Shown: positions 18,289-26,312 of the stretch, in pieces
How positions within the stretch are numbered: position 1 is the first letter of the stretch
Layout of the letters: every line of letters begins with the position of its first letter
From: Methylomarinum vadi
GTDB lineage: Bacteria; Pseudomonadota; Gammaproteobacteria; Methylococcales; Methylomonadaceae
Length of the DNA stretch: 64,000 bases
Direction: 5' to 3'
NCBI RefSeq assembly: GCF_000733935.1
Contig: NZ_JPON01000001.1
Span: 186,001-250,000, forward strand
The notes under the pieces: model-generated
What the model saw: only the letters and a program-made list of their open reading frames with translations
Told to the model about the DNA's origin: nothing
Database searches by the model: none
Position numbers and translations under genes: made by a program

Positions 18289-18599
18289 GCGTTTAATGGA
18301 AATGTATTCAACTAAAACTTACAATCGCTCATGATGATGTTTCGTGCCACACCCATTTCATGTCGATTTAGGTTGATACCAGGGTTTATAAAAAATGGAA
18401 ATTAGCGGCTGACTTCGATTTTTAAATAATCAGTATCACTACATCAAATGGTCTTGACGAACATTTCGGTATTTCTGAAGAACTGTTTCAGGTTTGTATC
18501 TCATGGTAAAAACATCTAATAAACCGCGGTATTGATATTAACCTGTTTCCATACTAATAGCTTGGGCTTGATTCTTTCTACTCAATTAAAATTGAAGCA
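18289..18599. other. Intergenic stretch with no recognised feature
   Basis: These 311 AT-rich bases separate the methyltransferase from the HdeD-like gene. I see no open frame with a usable start, no strong hairpin and no obvious promoter pair. Confidence 0.4.
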
Positions 18600-19196
18600 A
18601 TGAAACTAATAAACAAACTGGCAAACTGCAGTCGACTTAAATGGCCTTGGCGGGTTTGGATAATGCTAGGTAGTGTGATTTTAATTGCCGGAATAGCATT
18701 CGCCATTGAAAGCGTGCTGAATTCAAATGTAGTTATGTTGTCTTCCGCCGGTTTTTCATGGTTGCCGGTATGCGCCATCATTATATTGATGCTAGGTTTT
18801 TTTGATTGTATGGATGCGCTGTTTGCAAAAGAAGTTTGCGATTTTATGCAACGAATGAACGCAGGCATTTTAGATTTGGTCTTCGGATTTTTGCTGCTTT
18901 TCGGTGTTTCCGACACCCTGGAAAGGCTGAGTTTAATGATCGTACTCTATTTATTGGTTCGCAGTATGTTAAGAGCCATATTTGCAATTAAATTGCAAAT
19001 ACCTCACATGTCTTTGACTCTGGTTGGTTGTCTTACATCAATGACCCTCGGCTTGATGATATGGATTCAATGGCCGACGTATGAAAGCTGGTTTTATTCC
19101 TTTAGCTTAAGCATCGAAATTATATTTCGCGGTTTGCTTATGATTGCTTTTGCTTTTTTTATTAAACAACGGGAAGCTGGAATCAGTAACCGCTGA
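18600..19196 (+). CDS. HdeD-like (DUF308) membrane protein
   Basis: A 198-residue polytopic protein with six predicted helices in three hairpins, at about residues 17-36, 50-70, 82-102, 106-126, 133-152 and 160-185. It fits the DUF308/HdeD family, whose members are inner-membrane proteins; E. coli HdeD is acid-stress associated, but most have no tested role. The helix spacing and short loops (for example LERLSLMIVLYLLVRSMLRA near residue 103) match. It is a single gene, followed by a decayed lysR. Confidence 0.7.
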   Translation: MKLINKLANCSRLKWPWRVWIMLGSVILIAGIAFAIESVLNSNVVMLSSAGFSWLPVCAIIILMLGFFDCMDALFAKEVCDFMQRMNAGILDLVFGFLLLFGVSDTLERLSLMIVLYLLVRSMLRAIFAIKLQIPHMSLTLVGCLTSMTLGLMIWIQWPTYESWFYSFSLSIEIIFRGLLMIAFAFFIKQREAGISNR

Positions 19197-19286
19197 ATAA
19201 TCGAGTTTCCTGAGCTTTAACAGTAAACATTACCGAAAATGGAATAAGCACAACATCGCAGTATTGTGTTCGAATGTGTTCAATAA

Positions 19287-19466
19287 ATGAGTCGAACCTG
19301 GGTGATTTCTCTCAAGCAGCTTACCTATGCCATCACCGTTGAAGATACCTTACATTTCAAAAAAGCTTCCGAAAAATGTAATGTCAGCTAATCGGCACTG
19401 AGTAGCGCTCTCAACGAATTGGAAAAACAACTCGGCTTGCAAATTTTTGAGCGGGATAATAAAAAA
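19287..19466 (+). pseudogene. Decayed LysR-family regulator (N-terminal part)
   Basis: From ATG 19287 the frame gives LKQLTYAITVEDTLHFKKAS and EKCNVS, then a stop codon TAA at 19389, then SALSSALNELEKQLGLQIFE and RDNKK. This is a LysR/OxyR-type helix-turn-helix with an in-frame stop where a glutamine (CAA) is usual. It is cut at 19466 by an IS5-type end. The whole effector-binding domain is missing. It cannot make a working regulator. Confidence 0.75.
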
Positions 19467-19634
19467 GGGCTTTGTTGTACATATCGGCATAGCCTCCATA
19501 TTCGAGGACATGGAGAAGAAAGGAAAGTAACGGCAGAAGCTTAAAACAGGTCGGCCTACACCCAAGCGCTGATCAATCGAGGTTCGCTCACGTTATGGTT
19601 TGATGAATCAGTCGTTCAGCATTGGCATCAATAA
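19467..19634 (+). mobile_element. IS5-type insertion sequence remnant
   Basis: The sequence starts with GGGCTTTGTTGTA, a typical IS5-family terminal repeat, right after an A-run in the dead lysR gene. Further in, a frame reads YTQALINRGSLTLWFDESVV, the usual N-terminal segment of IS5-type transposases, ending at TAA 19632-19634. The frame is broken upstream by stops and a frameshift, and the catalytic domain and right end are missing. Confidence 0.6.
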
Positions 19635-19771
19635 TTTTTACAGTGTCTCCTCATTACTTGGCAATTGAATAATTCAAAGCGATTACTCTTAAGTAGAGAA
19701 GGAAATTTTTGTTTTCATGGCTGATTGCAAAAAGATCAAAGACAAATAATGCGGATAACTTGTGGAACTAG

Positions 19772-20363
19772 TTAATTATCCATCATAAGGTTTAAACCAC
19801 CGGCTTTAGCCGGTCAGCTTTAGCTGCGATAATTTGCCCAAGGAGGTGGCGATGGACTATAGATACGGCAGCCATACGGTTTACCAAATTGAGTATCATT
19901 TTGTTTGGGTTACGAAGTATCGTTATAAAGTGCTGAAGGATGAAATAGCCGAACGAGTGAGAGACTTGGTGCGGCAGACATGCGAAGCCTTTGAGATACG
20001 GATTATCAAAGGTGTCGTGAGCAAAGATCATGTGCACATTTTGGTGAGTGCGCCGCCGACTATGGCCCCAAGCGAAATCATGAGGCGAATCAAGGGACGA
20101 ACTTCGAGCTATCTGTTCGAAGAGTTCCCGCACTTGAAAAAGCGATATTGGGGTCGACATTTTTGGGCCCGCGGTTATTTTTGCGCCACAGTGGGGCAAA
20201 TGACTGATGAGATGATAAAGCAATATTTGGAGCATCACTTTGAACCTAATCCAAACGATAATTTCAAGATGGAGCCCGACTAAGACGCGTCGTTTAGTCG
20301 ACGCGTATCCGGACTTTCAGTCCGTTATTGGAACCCACCCGCTTGAGCGGGTGGTTGTTTAGT
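19772..20363 (+). mobile_element. IS200/IS605-family element, copy 1
   Basis: This 592-bp repeat starts TTAATTATCCATC and ends with TTGTTTAGT. It is identical, as far as I can read, to the copies at 33157-33748 and 34486-35077. It has no terminal inverted repeats but has subterminal hairpins, as this family does: ACCGGC-TTTA-GCCGGT at the left; a GACGCGTCG/GTCGACGCGT pairing, CGGACT/AGTCCG and CACCCGC-TTGA-GCGGGTG at the right. The first four or five bases are probably the retained target rather than the element. Confidence 0.88.
19852..20283 (+). CDS. tnpA: IS200/IS605 TnpA, Y1 HUH transposase (copy 1)
   Basis: This is a 143-residue single-strand transposase. The HUH motif is in KDHVHILVSAPP (about residue 63), and the nucleophilic tyrosine is in EMIKQYLEHH near residue 127. 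The N-terminus YQIEYHFVWVTKYR is the family hallmark. ATG 19852 is chosen because AAGGAGGTG ends 5 bp before it; an upstream TTG overlaps that ribosome site. There is no TnpB or accessory gene, so this is the IS200-like single-gene form. Length matches the family. Confidence 0.93.
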   Translation: MDYRYGSHTVYQIEYHFVWVTKYRYKVLKDEIAERVRDLVRQTCEAFEIRIIKGVVSKDHVHILVSAPPTMAPSEIMRRIKGRTSSYLFEEFPHLKKRYWGRHFWARGYFCATVGQMTDEMIKQYLEHHFEPNPNDNFKMEPD

Positions 20364-20406
20364 TGGTAATACTAATTTTCTACTGTCTGCATTTTATTTG
20401 GACAAT

Positions 20407-20441
20407 AAAAAAGGCCCGTAACGAAACCGCTACAGGCCTTT
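20407..20441 (-). terminator. Intrinsic terminator of the tRNA-Thr gene
   Basis: On the minus strand a long hairpin reads AAAGGCC...GGGCCTTTTTT with a GTTTC-like loop and about 12 paired bases, followed by a T-run. It lies 7 bp after the tRNA CCA end and is a textbook rho-independent terminator. Confidence 0.85.
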
Positions 20442-20447
20442 ATAATA

Positions 20448-20523
20448 TGGAGCTGGTGATGGGACTCGAACCCGCGACCGGCTGATTACAAATCAGCTGC
20501 TCTACCAACTGAGCTACACCAGC
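20448..20523 (-). tRNA. tRNA-Thr (anticodon UGU)
   Basis: This is a 76-nt tRNA with an encoded CCA. The acceptor stem is GCTGGTG/CACCAGC, the D-arm GCTC...GAGC, the anticodon arm GCTGA-TTTGTAA-TCAGC giving UGU (threonine, ACA), the variable loop is five bases, and the T-arm loop is TTCGAGT. The T-stem pairs three G-C bases plus one wobble, with one C-A mismatch. It sits between its own promoter and terminator. Confidence 0.95.
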
Positions 20524-20537
20524 TGAAGAAGCTGCGT

Positions 20538-20565
20538 ATTATAAAGGCTTTTATCGTAGTGGCAA
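20538..20565 (-). promoter_or_regulatory. Sigma-70-type promoter of tRNA-Thr
   Basis: On the minus strand TTGCCA (20565-20560) and TATAAT (20543-20538) are 16 bases apart, and the -10 box ends 14 bases before the tRNA. The -10 box is a perfect consensus. The site lies between the end of ygiQ and the tRNA. Confidence 0.7.
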
Positions 20566-20574
20566 CTGTTTTTT

Positions 20575-22719
20575 TCATTTTTTTGTTTGCCTTCGTTTTG
20601 TGGCTTTGCCGCGCGAACTGTCGAAATCAGTGAACTTGGTCTTAAATTTTTGACCTTTAGCGTTTTTTTGTTTTGTTGTTGGGGCCGTTCCTTTCGGTTG
20701 ATAGGAAGGAATCAAATGTTGCTTGCCGTTGCCGATCAAGTCGGCGCGGCCCATCCTTTTCAGAGCGTCGCGTAGCATGGGCCAGTTCTTGGGATCATGA
20801 TAGCGCAGGAAAGCTTTGTGCAGGCGGCGTTGCTTGATGCCTTTCGGTATCGAGATGTCGGTAGCAGTGCGGCTGACCTTGTGCAGGGTGTCCTTGCCGG
20901 AATGGTACATGGCCGTCGCGATGGACATGGGCGAGGGCAGGAAGGCTTGAACCTGGTCGGCACGGAAACCGTTGCGTTTTAGCCACAGCGCCAGATTCAA
21001 CATGTCTTCGTCTTTGGTACCAGGGTGGGCGGCAATGAAATAGGGGATCAGATATTGTTCCTTGCCGGCTTCCTTGGAATATTTGTCGAACAGCTTCTTG
21101 AATCGGTCGTAAGTGCCCATGCCGGGTTTCATCATTTTCGACAAAGGCCCTTGTTCGGTGTGTTCCGGAGCAATCTTCAGATAGCCGCCGACATGGTGGG
21201 TGACCAATTCCTTAACGTATTCCGGCGATTCCACCGCCAAATCGTAACGCAGGCCGGAGGCGATGAAGATTTTCTTGATGCCCGGCAGCTTTCGGGCGCG
21301 CCGGTACAGCCTGATCAGATGGCTGTGGTCGGTATTCAGGTTGGGGCAAATGCCGGGATAGACGCACGATAGTTTGCGGCATGATGCCTCGATTTTAGGG
21401 TCTTTGCAGGCCAGCCGGTACATGTTCGCGGTGGGGCCGCCCAGGTCGGAGATATGGCCGGTGAAGGCGGGCGAGGTGTCGCGGATCGCTTCGATTTCGC
21501 GGATGATCGAATCTTCCGACCGGCTCTGGATGATGCGGCCCTCGTGTTCGGTGATCGAGCAAAAGGTACAGCCGCCGAAACAGCCGCGCATGATGTTGAC
21601 CGAATGCTGGATCATTTCGAAGGCCGGAATATTGGTGTTGCCGTAAGATGTGTGCGGCAGCCGCGAATAGGGCAGATCGAACACGCCGTCCATTTCCTGC
21701 GTGGTAAGTGGTACGGCCGGTGGGTTAACCCAGATTTGCCGCGCGCCGTGTTTCTGCACTAATGGCCTGGCATTGCCGGGGTTGGTTTCGCCATGCATGA
21801 CTCGGGAAGCGTGGGCATACAAAATCGGATCGTCCTTGATCATGTCGTAGTCGGGCAAGCGAATGACGGTTTGCGCGCGTTTTTTATTGGGTATCACGCG
21901 ATGAAAATGGATCACGTTTTCCTGGCCCGGCTTCATTGCCGGTTTATCGGCGCAGGCCGGTTGCTCCTGATACGGATTTTGCGGTGCATCGACTTTGCCG
22001 GGTTGATCGATGTGACTGGAATCTTTCTCGATCCAGCCGGCCGGAATTTGCTTGACGAAATGCACGGTGCCGCGGATGCCTTTTAGGTCGCCGATCGTTT
22101 CGCCTTGGGCCAGGCGGTGGGCGATTTCGACGATCTGGCGTTCGGCGTTGCCGTAGACCAACAGATCGGCCTTGGAATCCAGCAAGATCGATTTTCGTAC
22201 CTTATCGGACCAATAATCGTAATGGGCGATGCGGCGCAGGCTGGCTTCGATGCCGCCGATAATGATCGGCACGTTTTTAAAGGCTTCGCGGCAGCGGTGC
22301 GAGTAGACGTTGACCGCCCGGTCCGGGCGCTTGCCGGCGGCGCCATCAGGCGTGTAGGCATCGTTGGAGCGGATCTTGCGGTCGGAGGTATAGCGGTTGA
22401 CCATCGAATCCATATTGCCGCCGGTGACGCCGAAAAATAGGTTGGGACGGCCTAATTTTTTGAAATCCTCGGCGCTGTGCCAGTCCGGCTGGGAGATTAT
22501 GCCAACACGGAAACCCTGCGCTTCCAGCACGCGGCCGATTACCGCCATGCCGAAGCTGGGATGGTCGACATAGGCGTCGCCTGTAACCAAAATGATGTCG
22601 CAGGCATCCCAACCCAATTGTTCCATTTCTTCCATGCTCATGGGTAATTGCGGAGCGGTGCCGAAGCGTTGCGCCCAATATTTTTTATAGCCGAATAGAT
22701 TGCTTGCCGCTTGCTTCAC
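20575..22719 (-). CDS. YgiQ-family radical SAM protein
   Basis: This is a 714-residue cytoplasmic iron-sulfur protein of the UPF0313/YgiQ group. The N-terminal domain (about residues 35-200) has [20 protein letters not shown]. The radical SAM cluster motif CFGGCTFC (CX3CX2C) is near residue 381, followed by [14 protein letters not shown]. The C-terminal part has [18 protein letters not shown] and a basic tail. The reaction catalysed by this family is not established. Length matches relatives. Its start overlaps the stop of the spermidine-synthase-like gene by 4 bp, so the two are likely co-transcribed. Confidence 0.92.
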   Translation of the reverse strand: MKQAASNLFGYKKYWAQRFGTAPQLPMSMEEMEQLGWDACDIILVTGDAYVDHPSFGMAVIGRVLEAQGFRVGIISQPDWHSAEDFKKLGRPNLFFGVTGGNMDSMVNRYTSDRKIRSNDAYTPDGAAGKRPDRAVNVYSHRCREAFKNVPIIIGGIEASLRRIAHYDYWSDKVRKSILLDSKADLLVYGNAERQIVEIAHRLAQGETIGDLKGIRGTVHFVKQIPAGWIEKDSSHIDQPGKVDAPQNPYQEQPACADKPAMKPGQENVIHFHRVIPNKKRAQTVIRLPDYDMIKDDPILYAHASRVMHGETNPGNARPLVQKHGARQIWVNPPAVPLTTQEMDGVFDLPYSRLPHTSYGNTNIPAFEMIQHSVNIMRGCFGGCTFCSITEHEGRIIQSRSEDSIIREIEAIRDTSPAFTGHISDLGGPTANMYRLACKDPKIEASCRKLSCVYPGICPNLNTDHSHLIRLYRRARKLPGIKKIFIASGLRYDLAVESPEYVKELVTHHVGGYLKIAPEHTEQGPLSKMMKPGMGTYDRFKKLFDKYSKEAGKEQYLIPYFIAAHPGTKDEDMLNLALWLKRNGFRADQVQAFLPSPMSIATAMYHSGKDTLHKVSRTATDISIPKGIKQRRLHKAFLRYHDPKNWPMLRDALKRMGRADLIGNGKQHLIPSYQPKGTAPTTKQKNAKGQKFKTKFTDFDSSRGKATKRRQTKK

Positions 22720-23519
22720 TGTCTGAAAACTCGATTCAATACTTTATTGTTGTTACGCTTGAAGTCCTGCACGAAGACCGGAAATTCCAATTGGTATTGC
22801 TGCTCCAATTGCTTCGCTTTCAGTTGCAATTCTTTCATGCTGGGTTTCGGCTTATTCTCGCCGAAGGCGAAGCCGATGATGTTGCCGCGTCTTCGTACCG
22901 GCAAAAACAGGATCCGCCAGTCGAACACGCGGCCCATATTCCAGGCCACGGTTTGGAAGAGGTTTTTGTCGGTACCCCATAGATTTATCACCAATAGACC
23001 GGTATCGCTTAACAATGTTCGACAATGGTCGAAAAAAATCTCGTTGCCGACTTCGGGCGCCATGCCCGAGTGGTCGAAAGCGTCGATCATGATCAGGTCG
23101 TGTTGCGCCGATTTTATTTTGCTCTGTTGATTGACGTATTCGGCGCCGCAGCCGATCTTGACTTTCAAGCGCGGGTCCAAGGGCAGGCCGAAATGACTGC
23201 GCGCGATTTTCAGTACGCCGCGGCGGTATTCGATTACCTTAATGTTGCACTCGGCGAATTGATGCAGCAGAAACTTGGTTACGGTGCCGCCGCCAAGGCC
23301 GATCATCAGAATGTCCTTGGGATTATCGTGGAATAGCAGCAGCGCCATCATGGCGCGGGCATAGAGCGAATGCAGTTGGTTCGGGTCGTCCAGCAACATG
23401 GTGCTTTGGCGCGCTTCCGAGCCGAAGTGCAGCGCCCTGACGCCATCATGGTCGATAATTTCGATAACCCCTTCATCGTCATGGCTTTGGTGTACAAGTT
23501 GACCTTCGTATTTGTACAT
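22716..23519 (-). CDS. Spermidine synthase-like protein
   Basis: This is a 267-residue Rossmann-fold protein of the polyamine-synthase superfamily. It has [15 protein letters not shown], then [16 protein letters not shown] (nucleotide-binding loop) near residue 76, [18 protein letters not shown], and [18 protein letters not shown] containing the family Asp segment. The usual catalytic aspartate in a YD-x-D loop reads MIDAFD here. Longer starts are possible, but ATG 23519 gives a family-like N-terminus ([11 protein letters not shown]) and avoids overlapping the MATE gene on the other strand. It may be a true aminopropyltransferase or an uncharacterised methyltransferase-like relative. Divergent from MATE, cotranscribed with ygiQ. 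Confidence 0.78.
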   Translation of the reverse strand: MYKYEGQLVHQSHDDEGVIEIIDHDGVRALHFGSEARQSTMLLDDPNQLHSLYARAMMALLLFHDNPKDILMIGLGGGTVTKFLLHQFAECNIKVIEYRRGVLKIARSHFGLPLDPRLKVKIGCGAEYVNQQSKIKSAQHDLIMIDAFDHSGMAPEVGNEIFFDHCRTLLSDTGLLVINLWGTDKNLFQTVAWNMGRVFDWRILFLPVRRRGNIIGFAFGENKPKPSMKELQLKAKQLEQQYQLEFPVFVQDFKRNNNKVLNRVFRQ

Positions 23520-23559
23520 GGAAAGAAAAATTGCTTTAAACTGATCTATTTTCCCTGAA

Positions 23560-24888
23560 TTGAACGAAATTGTCTTGAAAAATAAAACCCTTAGCCACCG
23601 CCAGGTTTTGTCTTTGGCGCTGCCGATGATTATTTCCAATATCTCCACGCCTTTATTGGGTTTGGTCGATACGGCGGTGATGGGGCACCTGGATTCGCCA
23701 CGATTTTTAGGTGCGGTGGCATTGGGCGGGCTAATTTTCAGCTTTATTTATTGGGGCTTCGGTTTTTTACGCATGGGTACGACCGGGTTGACCGCGCAAG
23801 CGTTTGGCGAAAAAAACGGGCCTGAAATCAGGAGTATCTTAATGCGGGCGATTTTACTATCACAGCTTATCGCCTTGATTATCTTGATACTGAATCGACC
23901 GTTGGCAAGCTTAAGTTTCGACTTGCTGCAAGGCAGTGCAGCGGTCGAAAGTTTGGCCGTAGGCTATTTCGACATTCGCATCTGGAGCGCGCCGGCGACT
24001 TTGTGCCTTTATGTACTGGCCGGATGGTTCCTGGGAATGCAGAATGTCAAGGCGCCGCTAATGGTAGTATTGGTCACCAATCTGAGTAATATCGGCCTGG
24101 ATATCGGTCTGGTTTATTACTTGAAAATGGAAGTGGTGGGGGTGGCGTTGGCATCGGTGATTGCCGAATATCTCGGATTGTTGGTCGGGTTGTTGCTGCT
24201 CATTCGGCGCTTACGTTACGTCACGGGCCGGGCGGAGGGCGTGGTCGATTTCGCGAAACTCAGAGCCATGTTGGCGATCAACGGCAATATTTTCATCCGC
24301 ACTTGGTGCCTGATTTTTGCTTTCGCATTTTTTACCGCGCAAGGCGCTCGCCTGGGGGAAACGATACTGGCGGCCAACGCTGTGTTGCTGAATTTTCAGA
24401 CCTTTATGGCCTACGCCTTGGATGGTTTCGCCCATGCGGCGGAAGCTTTGATTGGCAGAGCGATCGGCGAAAAAAACCGGGATTTGTTATCGGGCAGCAT
24501 CAGGACAGCCGCGCTCTGGTCGTTCACCGTGGCGTGTGGCTTTTCTGTGTGTTATCTGTTGTTCGGATACGAGATAATCGATTTATTGACCGGTTTGCAG
24601 CGAGTCAGGCAAATCGCCTATCTGTATTTGCCTTGGGTTATTGCGATGCCTCTTGTTGCCTTTGTTTGTTATTTGTTCGACGGCATTTTTATCGGTGCGA
24701 TGCTGACGCGGCAGATGCGCAATACCATGCTGTTTTCGTTATTCGTTTGTTATTTGCCGGCTTGGTATTGGGGGCAGGTGTGGGGAAACCAGGGTCTTTG
24801 GCTGGCGATGATGGTTTTCATGTTGGCACGCGGGTTGTCAATGGGATGGGTTTTCAGAAAAACACTATTTATCCATAAATACGCTTAA
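23560..24888 (+). CDS. MATE-family (DinF-like) efflux transporter
   Basis: This is a 442-residue inner-membrane exporter with 12 predicted helices in two homologous halves. The first half starts VLSLALPMIISNISTPLLGL and contains DTAVMGHLDSP; the second starts near residue 235 at INGNIFIRTWCLIFAF. It fits the DinF subgroup of MATE proteins, which use Na+ or proton gradients to export organic cations or other compounds. Start TTG 23560 is the best upstream candidate; no stronger ATG exists before the first helix and its ribosome site is weak, so the start is uncertain. It stands alone. Confidence 0.88.
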   Translation: MNEIVLKNKTLSHRQVLSLALPMIISNISTPLLGLVDTAVMGHLDSPRFLGAVALGGLIFSFIYWGFGFLRMGTTGLTAQAFGEKNGPEIRSILMRAILLSQLIALIILILNRPLASLSFDLLQGSAAVESLAVGYFDIRIWSAPATLCLYVLAGWFLGMQNVKAPLMVVLVTNLSNIGLDIGLVYYLKMEVVGVALASVIAEYLGLLVGLLLLIRRLRYVTGRAEGVVDFAKLRAMLAINGNIFIRTWCLIFAFAFFTAQGARLGETILAANAVLLNFQTFMAYALDGFAHAAEALIGRAIGEKNRDLLSGSIRTAALWSFTVACGFSVCYLLFGYEIIDLLTGLQRVRQIAYLYLPWVIAMPLVAFVCYLFDGIFIGAMLTRQMRNTMLFSLFVCYLPAWYWGQVWGNQGLWLAMMVFMLARGLSMGWVFRKTLFIHKYA

Positions 24889-24900
24889 TCAATTCAGTTT

Positions 24901-24918
24901 CGGAGAATTTTATCTCCG
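24901..24918 (+). terminator. Hairpin after the MATE gene
   Basis: CGGAGA-ATTTTA-TCTCCG forms a perfect 6-bp stem 13 bases after the stop codon. No T-run follows, so it may be an RNA-stabilising or weak termination structure. Confidence 0.35.
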
Positions 24919-25147
24919 CTAAGGGCAAAGAGGTCTGTTAAGGGCTTGCATAATCACACTTTGCCGTGATCGTCTTGCCCGAGTTTCCCCGTGCTTTTGT
25001 TCATGCTTAGGAATCCCATTTTTCTCAAGAGAAAGCTTGAAAATTGATAAATCAGTCTTATTAATCAGTTAATGTGCATTTTTTCCTACATCAAGTAGAA
25101 TGGCGGCAACAGAATTCCATCGCATTCCATCATCAATGGAGAACAAC

Positions 25148-25531
25148 ATGAAAAAGTTTTTATTTTTCGCATTATTGGTCGGCGCCACTTCCGCTTTTGC
25201 CGACGATGCCAAAAATGAATGGCATAACACCACGCTGAGTGAAGAAACCATCAAGCATATTCAGCATGCGCAATACAACTATAAACAATGCGTGATCGAG
25301 GAGATGCAGAAAGAAGGTTATGCCAAGATCGATAGCCGCAACGCCACCGGAGCAATTATCAAACGTTGCGAGGCCGTTTTATCCGGCATGCGCCAAGTAT
25401 ATCTCGATGCCGGTGTTCCCGAAATCATTGCCGACCGCCATATGAAAAAAATGCGTATCGATACCACCCGACGAGTCTTGAAACAGTTAATGTTTGCCGA
25501 AGCAGCGCGGGTTGCGGCCGGGCAAAAATAA
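25148..25531 (+). CDS. Secreted hypothetical protein
   Basis: This is a 127-residue protein with a clear signal peptide (MKKFLFFALLVGATSAFA, cleavage before DDAK). The mature part is alpha-helical and charged, with two cysteines (YKQCVIEEM and KRCEAVLSG) that could form a disulfide. ATG 25148 is preferred to an upstream ATG at 25100 because it starts the signal peptide and a GGAG lies 8 bp before it. I do not recognise the family; it is probably periplasmic. It is a single gene before the DUF2760 operon. Confidence 0.75.
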   Translation: MKKFLFFALLVGATSAFADDAKNEWHNTTLSEETIKHIQHAQYNYKQCVIEEMQKEGYAKIDSRNATGAIIKRCEAVLSGMRQVYLDAGVPEIIADRHMKKMRIDTTRRVLKQLMFAEAARVAAGQK

Positions 25532-25664
25532 CTCGTTACTCGAGCTGGATGTGGAGGTAACATTTCCGGCCAGTTTCCTTGTATTTTCTCTCAGACGCGG
25601 CAAGCCTGAGCAGGCGGTTGTGCTCTAGGTGTGCGCGGAATGACCTAACCCTTACCAAGCCATT

Positions 25665-26312
25665 ATGAATAAAACTTACAGTATAGATTTGTCATTACAA
25701 CCGACCACTTTTGATTTATGGCATGTTTGCCTGGCCGGAACCGTGCTGGTTCTGGCCTTGATTCTGATCGTTGTGTTATTGACCATGGTCATCAGTTTGG
25801 CCCGTGGCGGTAAAAAAGCCGTTGAGCAACAACTTCCTCCGCCGGAACCCGAAGTAAAAGTCGTTGAAAAAATTGTCGAAGTCGAAAAGGTTGTCGAAGC
25901 CCCGGCACCTGAGCCGGTGATTTTGAAGGAAGCCACGCCGGATGCGGCGCTGCAATTGTTGAGCATGTTGCAAAAAGAAGCGCGCTTTATCGACTTTATT
26001 AAGGAAAATGTTACCGCTTACAGCGATGCCGATATTGGCGCCGCCGCCAGGGTCGTGCATGAAGGTTGCAGCAAAGTCATCAATGAACACTTTACCTTGG
26101 AAGCCGTACGTCAGGAACAGGAAGGCAGCAAAGTTACCCTGGATAAAGGCTTCGATGCCTCCCGCGTGCGTTTGACCGGGAATATCGTCGGCCAGGCCCC
26201 ATTTACCGGAACGTTGGTGCACAAAGGCTGGCGCGTAAGTGACATGCATCTGCCTAAATTGACCGAGGGCCATGATGCCAAGATTATCGCCGCGGCGGAG
26301 GTCGAGTTATGA
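25665..26312 (+). CDS. DUF2760 domain membrane-anchored protein
   Basis: This is a 215-residue protein with one N-terminal transmembrane helix (about residues 20-45) and a proline/glutamate/valine-rich linker (about residues 57-85). A C-terminal DUF2760 domain (about residues 90-215) contains ALQLLSMLQKEARFIDFIKE and IGAAARVVHEGCSKVINEHF. The stop overlaps the start of the Hsp70 gene (ATGA). DUF2760 genes regularly precede atypical Hsp70 genes in proteobacteria, so it probably works as a membrane-linked partner of that chaperone. The function itself is unknown. Confidence 0.83.
   Translation: MNKTYSIDLSLQPTTFDLWHVCLAGTVLVLALILIVVLLTMVISLARGGKKAVEQQLPPPEPEVKVVEKIVEVEKVVEAPAPEPVILKEATPDAALQLLSMLQKEARFIDFIKENVTAYSDADIGAAARVVHEGCSKVINEHFTLEAVRQEQEGSKVTLDKGFDASRVRLTGNIVGQAPFTGTLVHKGWRVSDMHLPKLTEGHDAKIIAAAEVEL

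Noticed and set aside
19792-20238. Long open frame on the minus strand inside the IS200-like element (repeated in copies 2 and 3)
   Set aside because: It is the antisense shadow of tnpA, has no ribosome site, and its product resembles no family; it repeats only because the element repeats.
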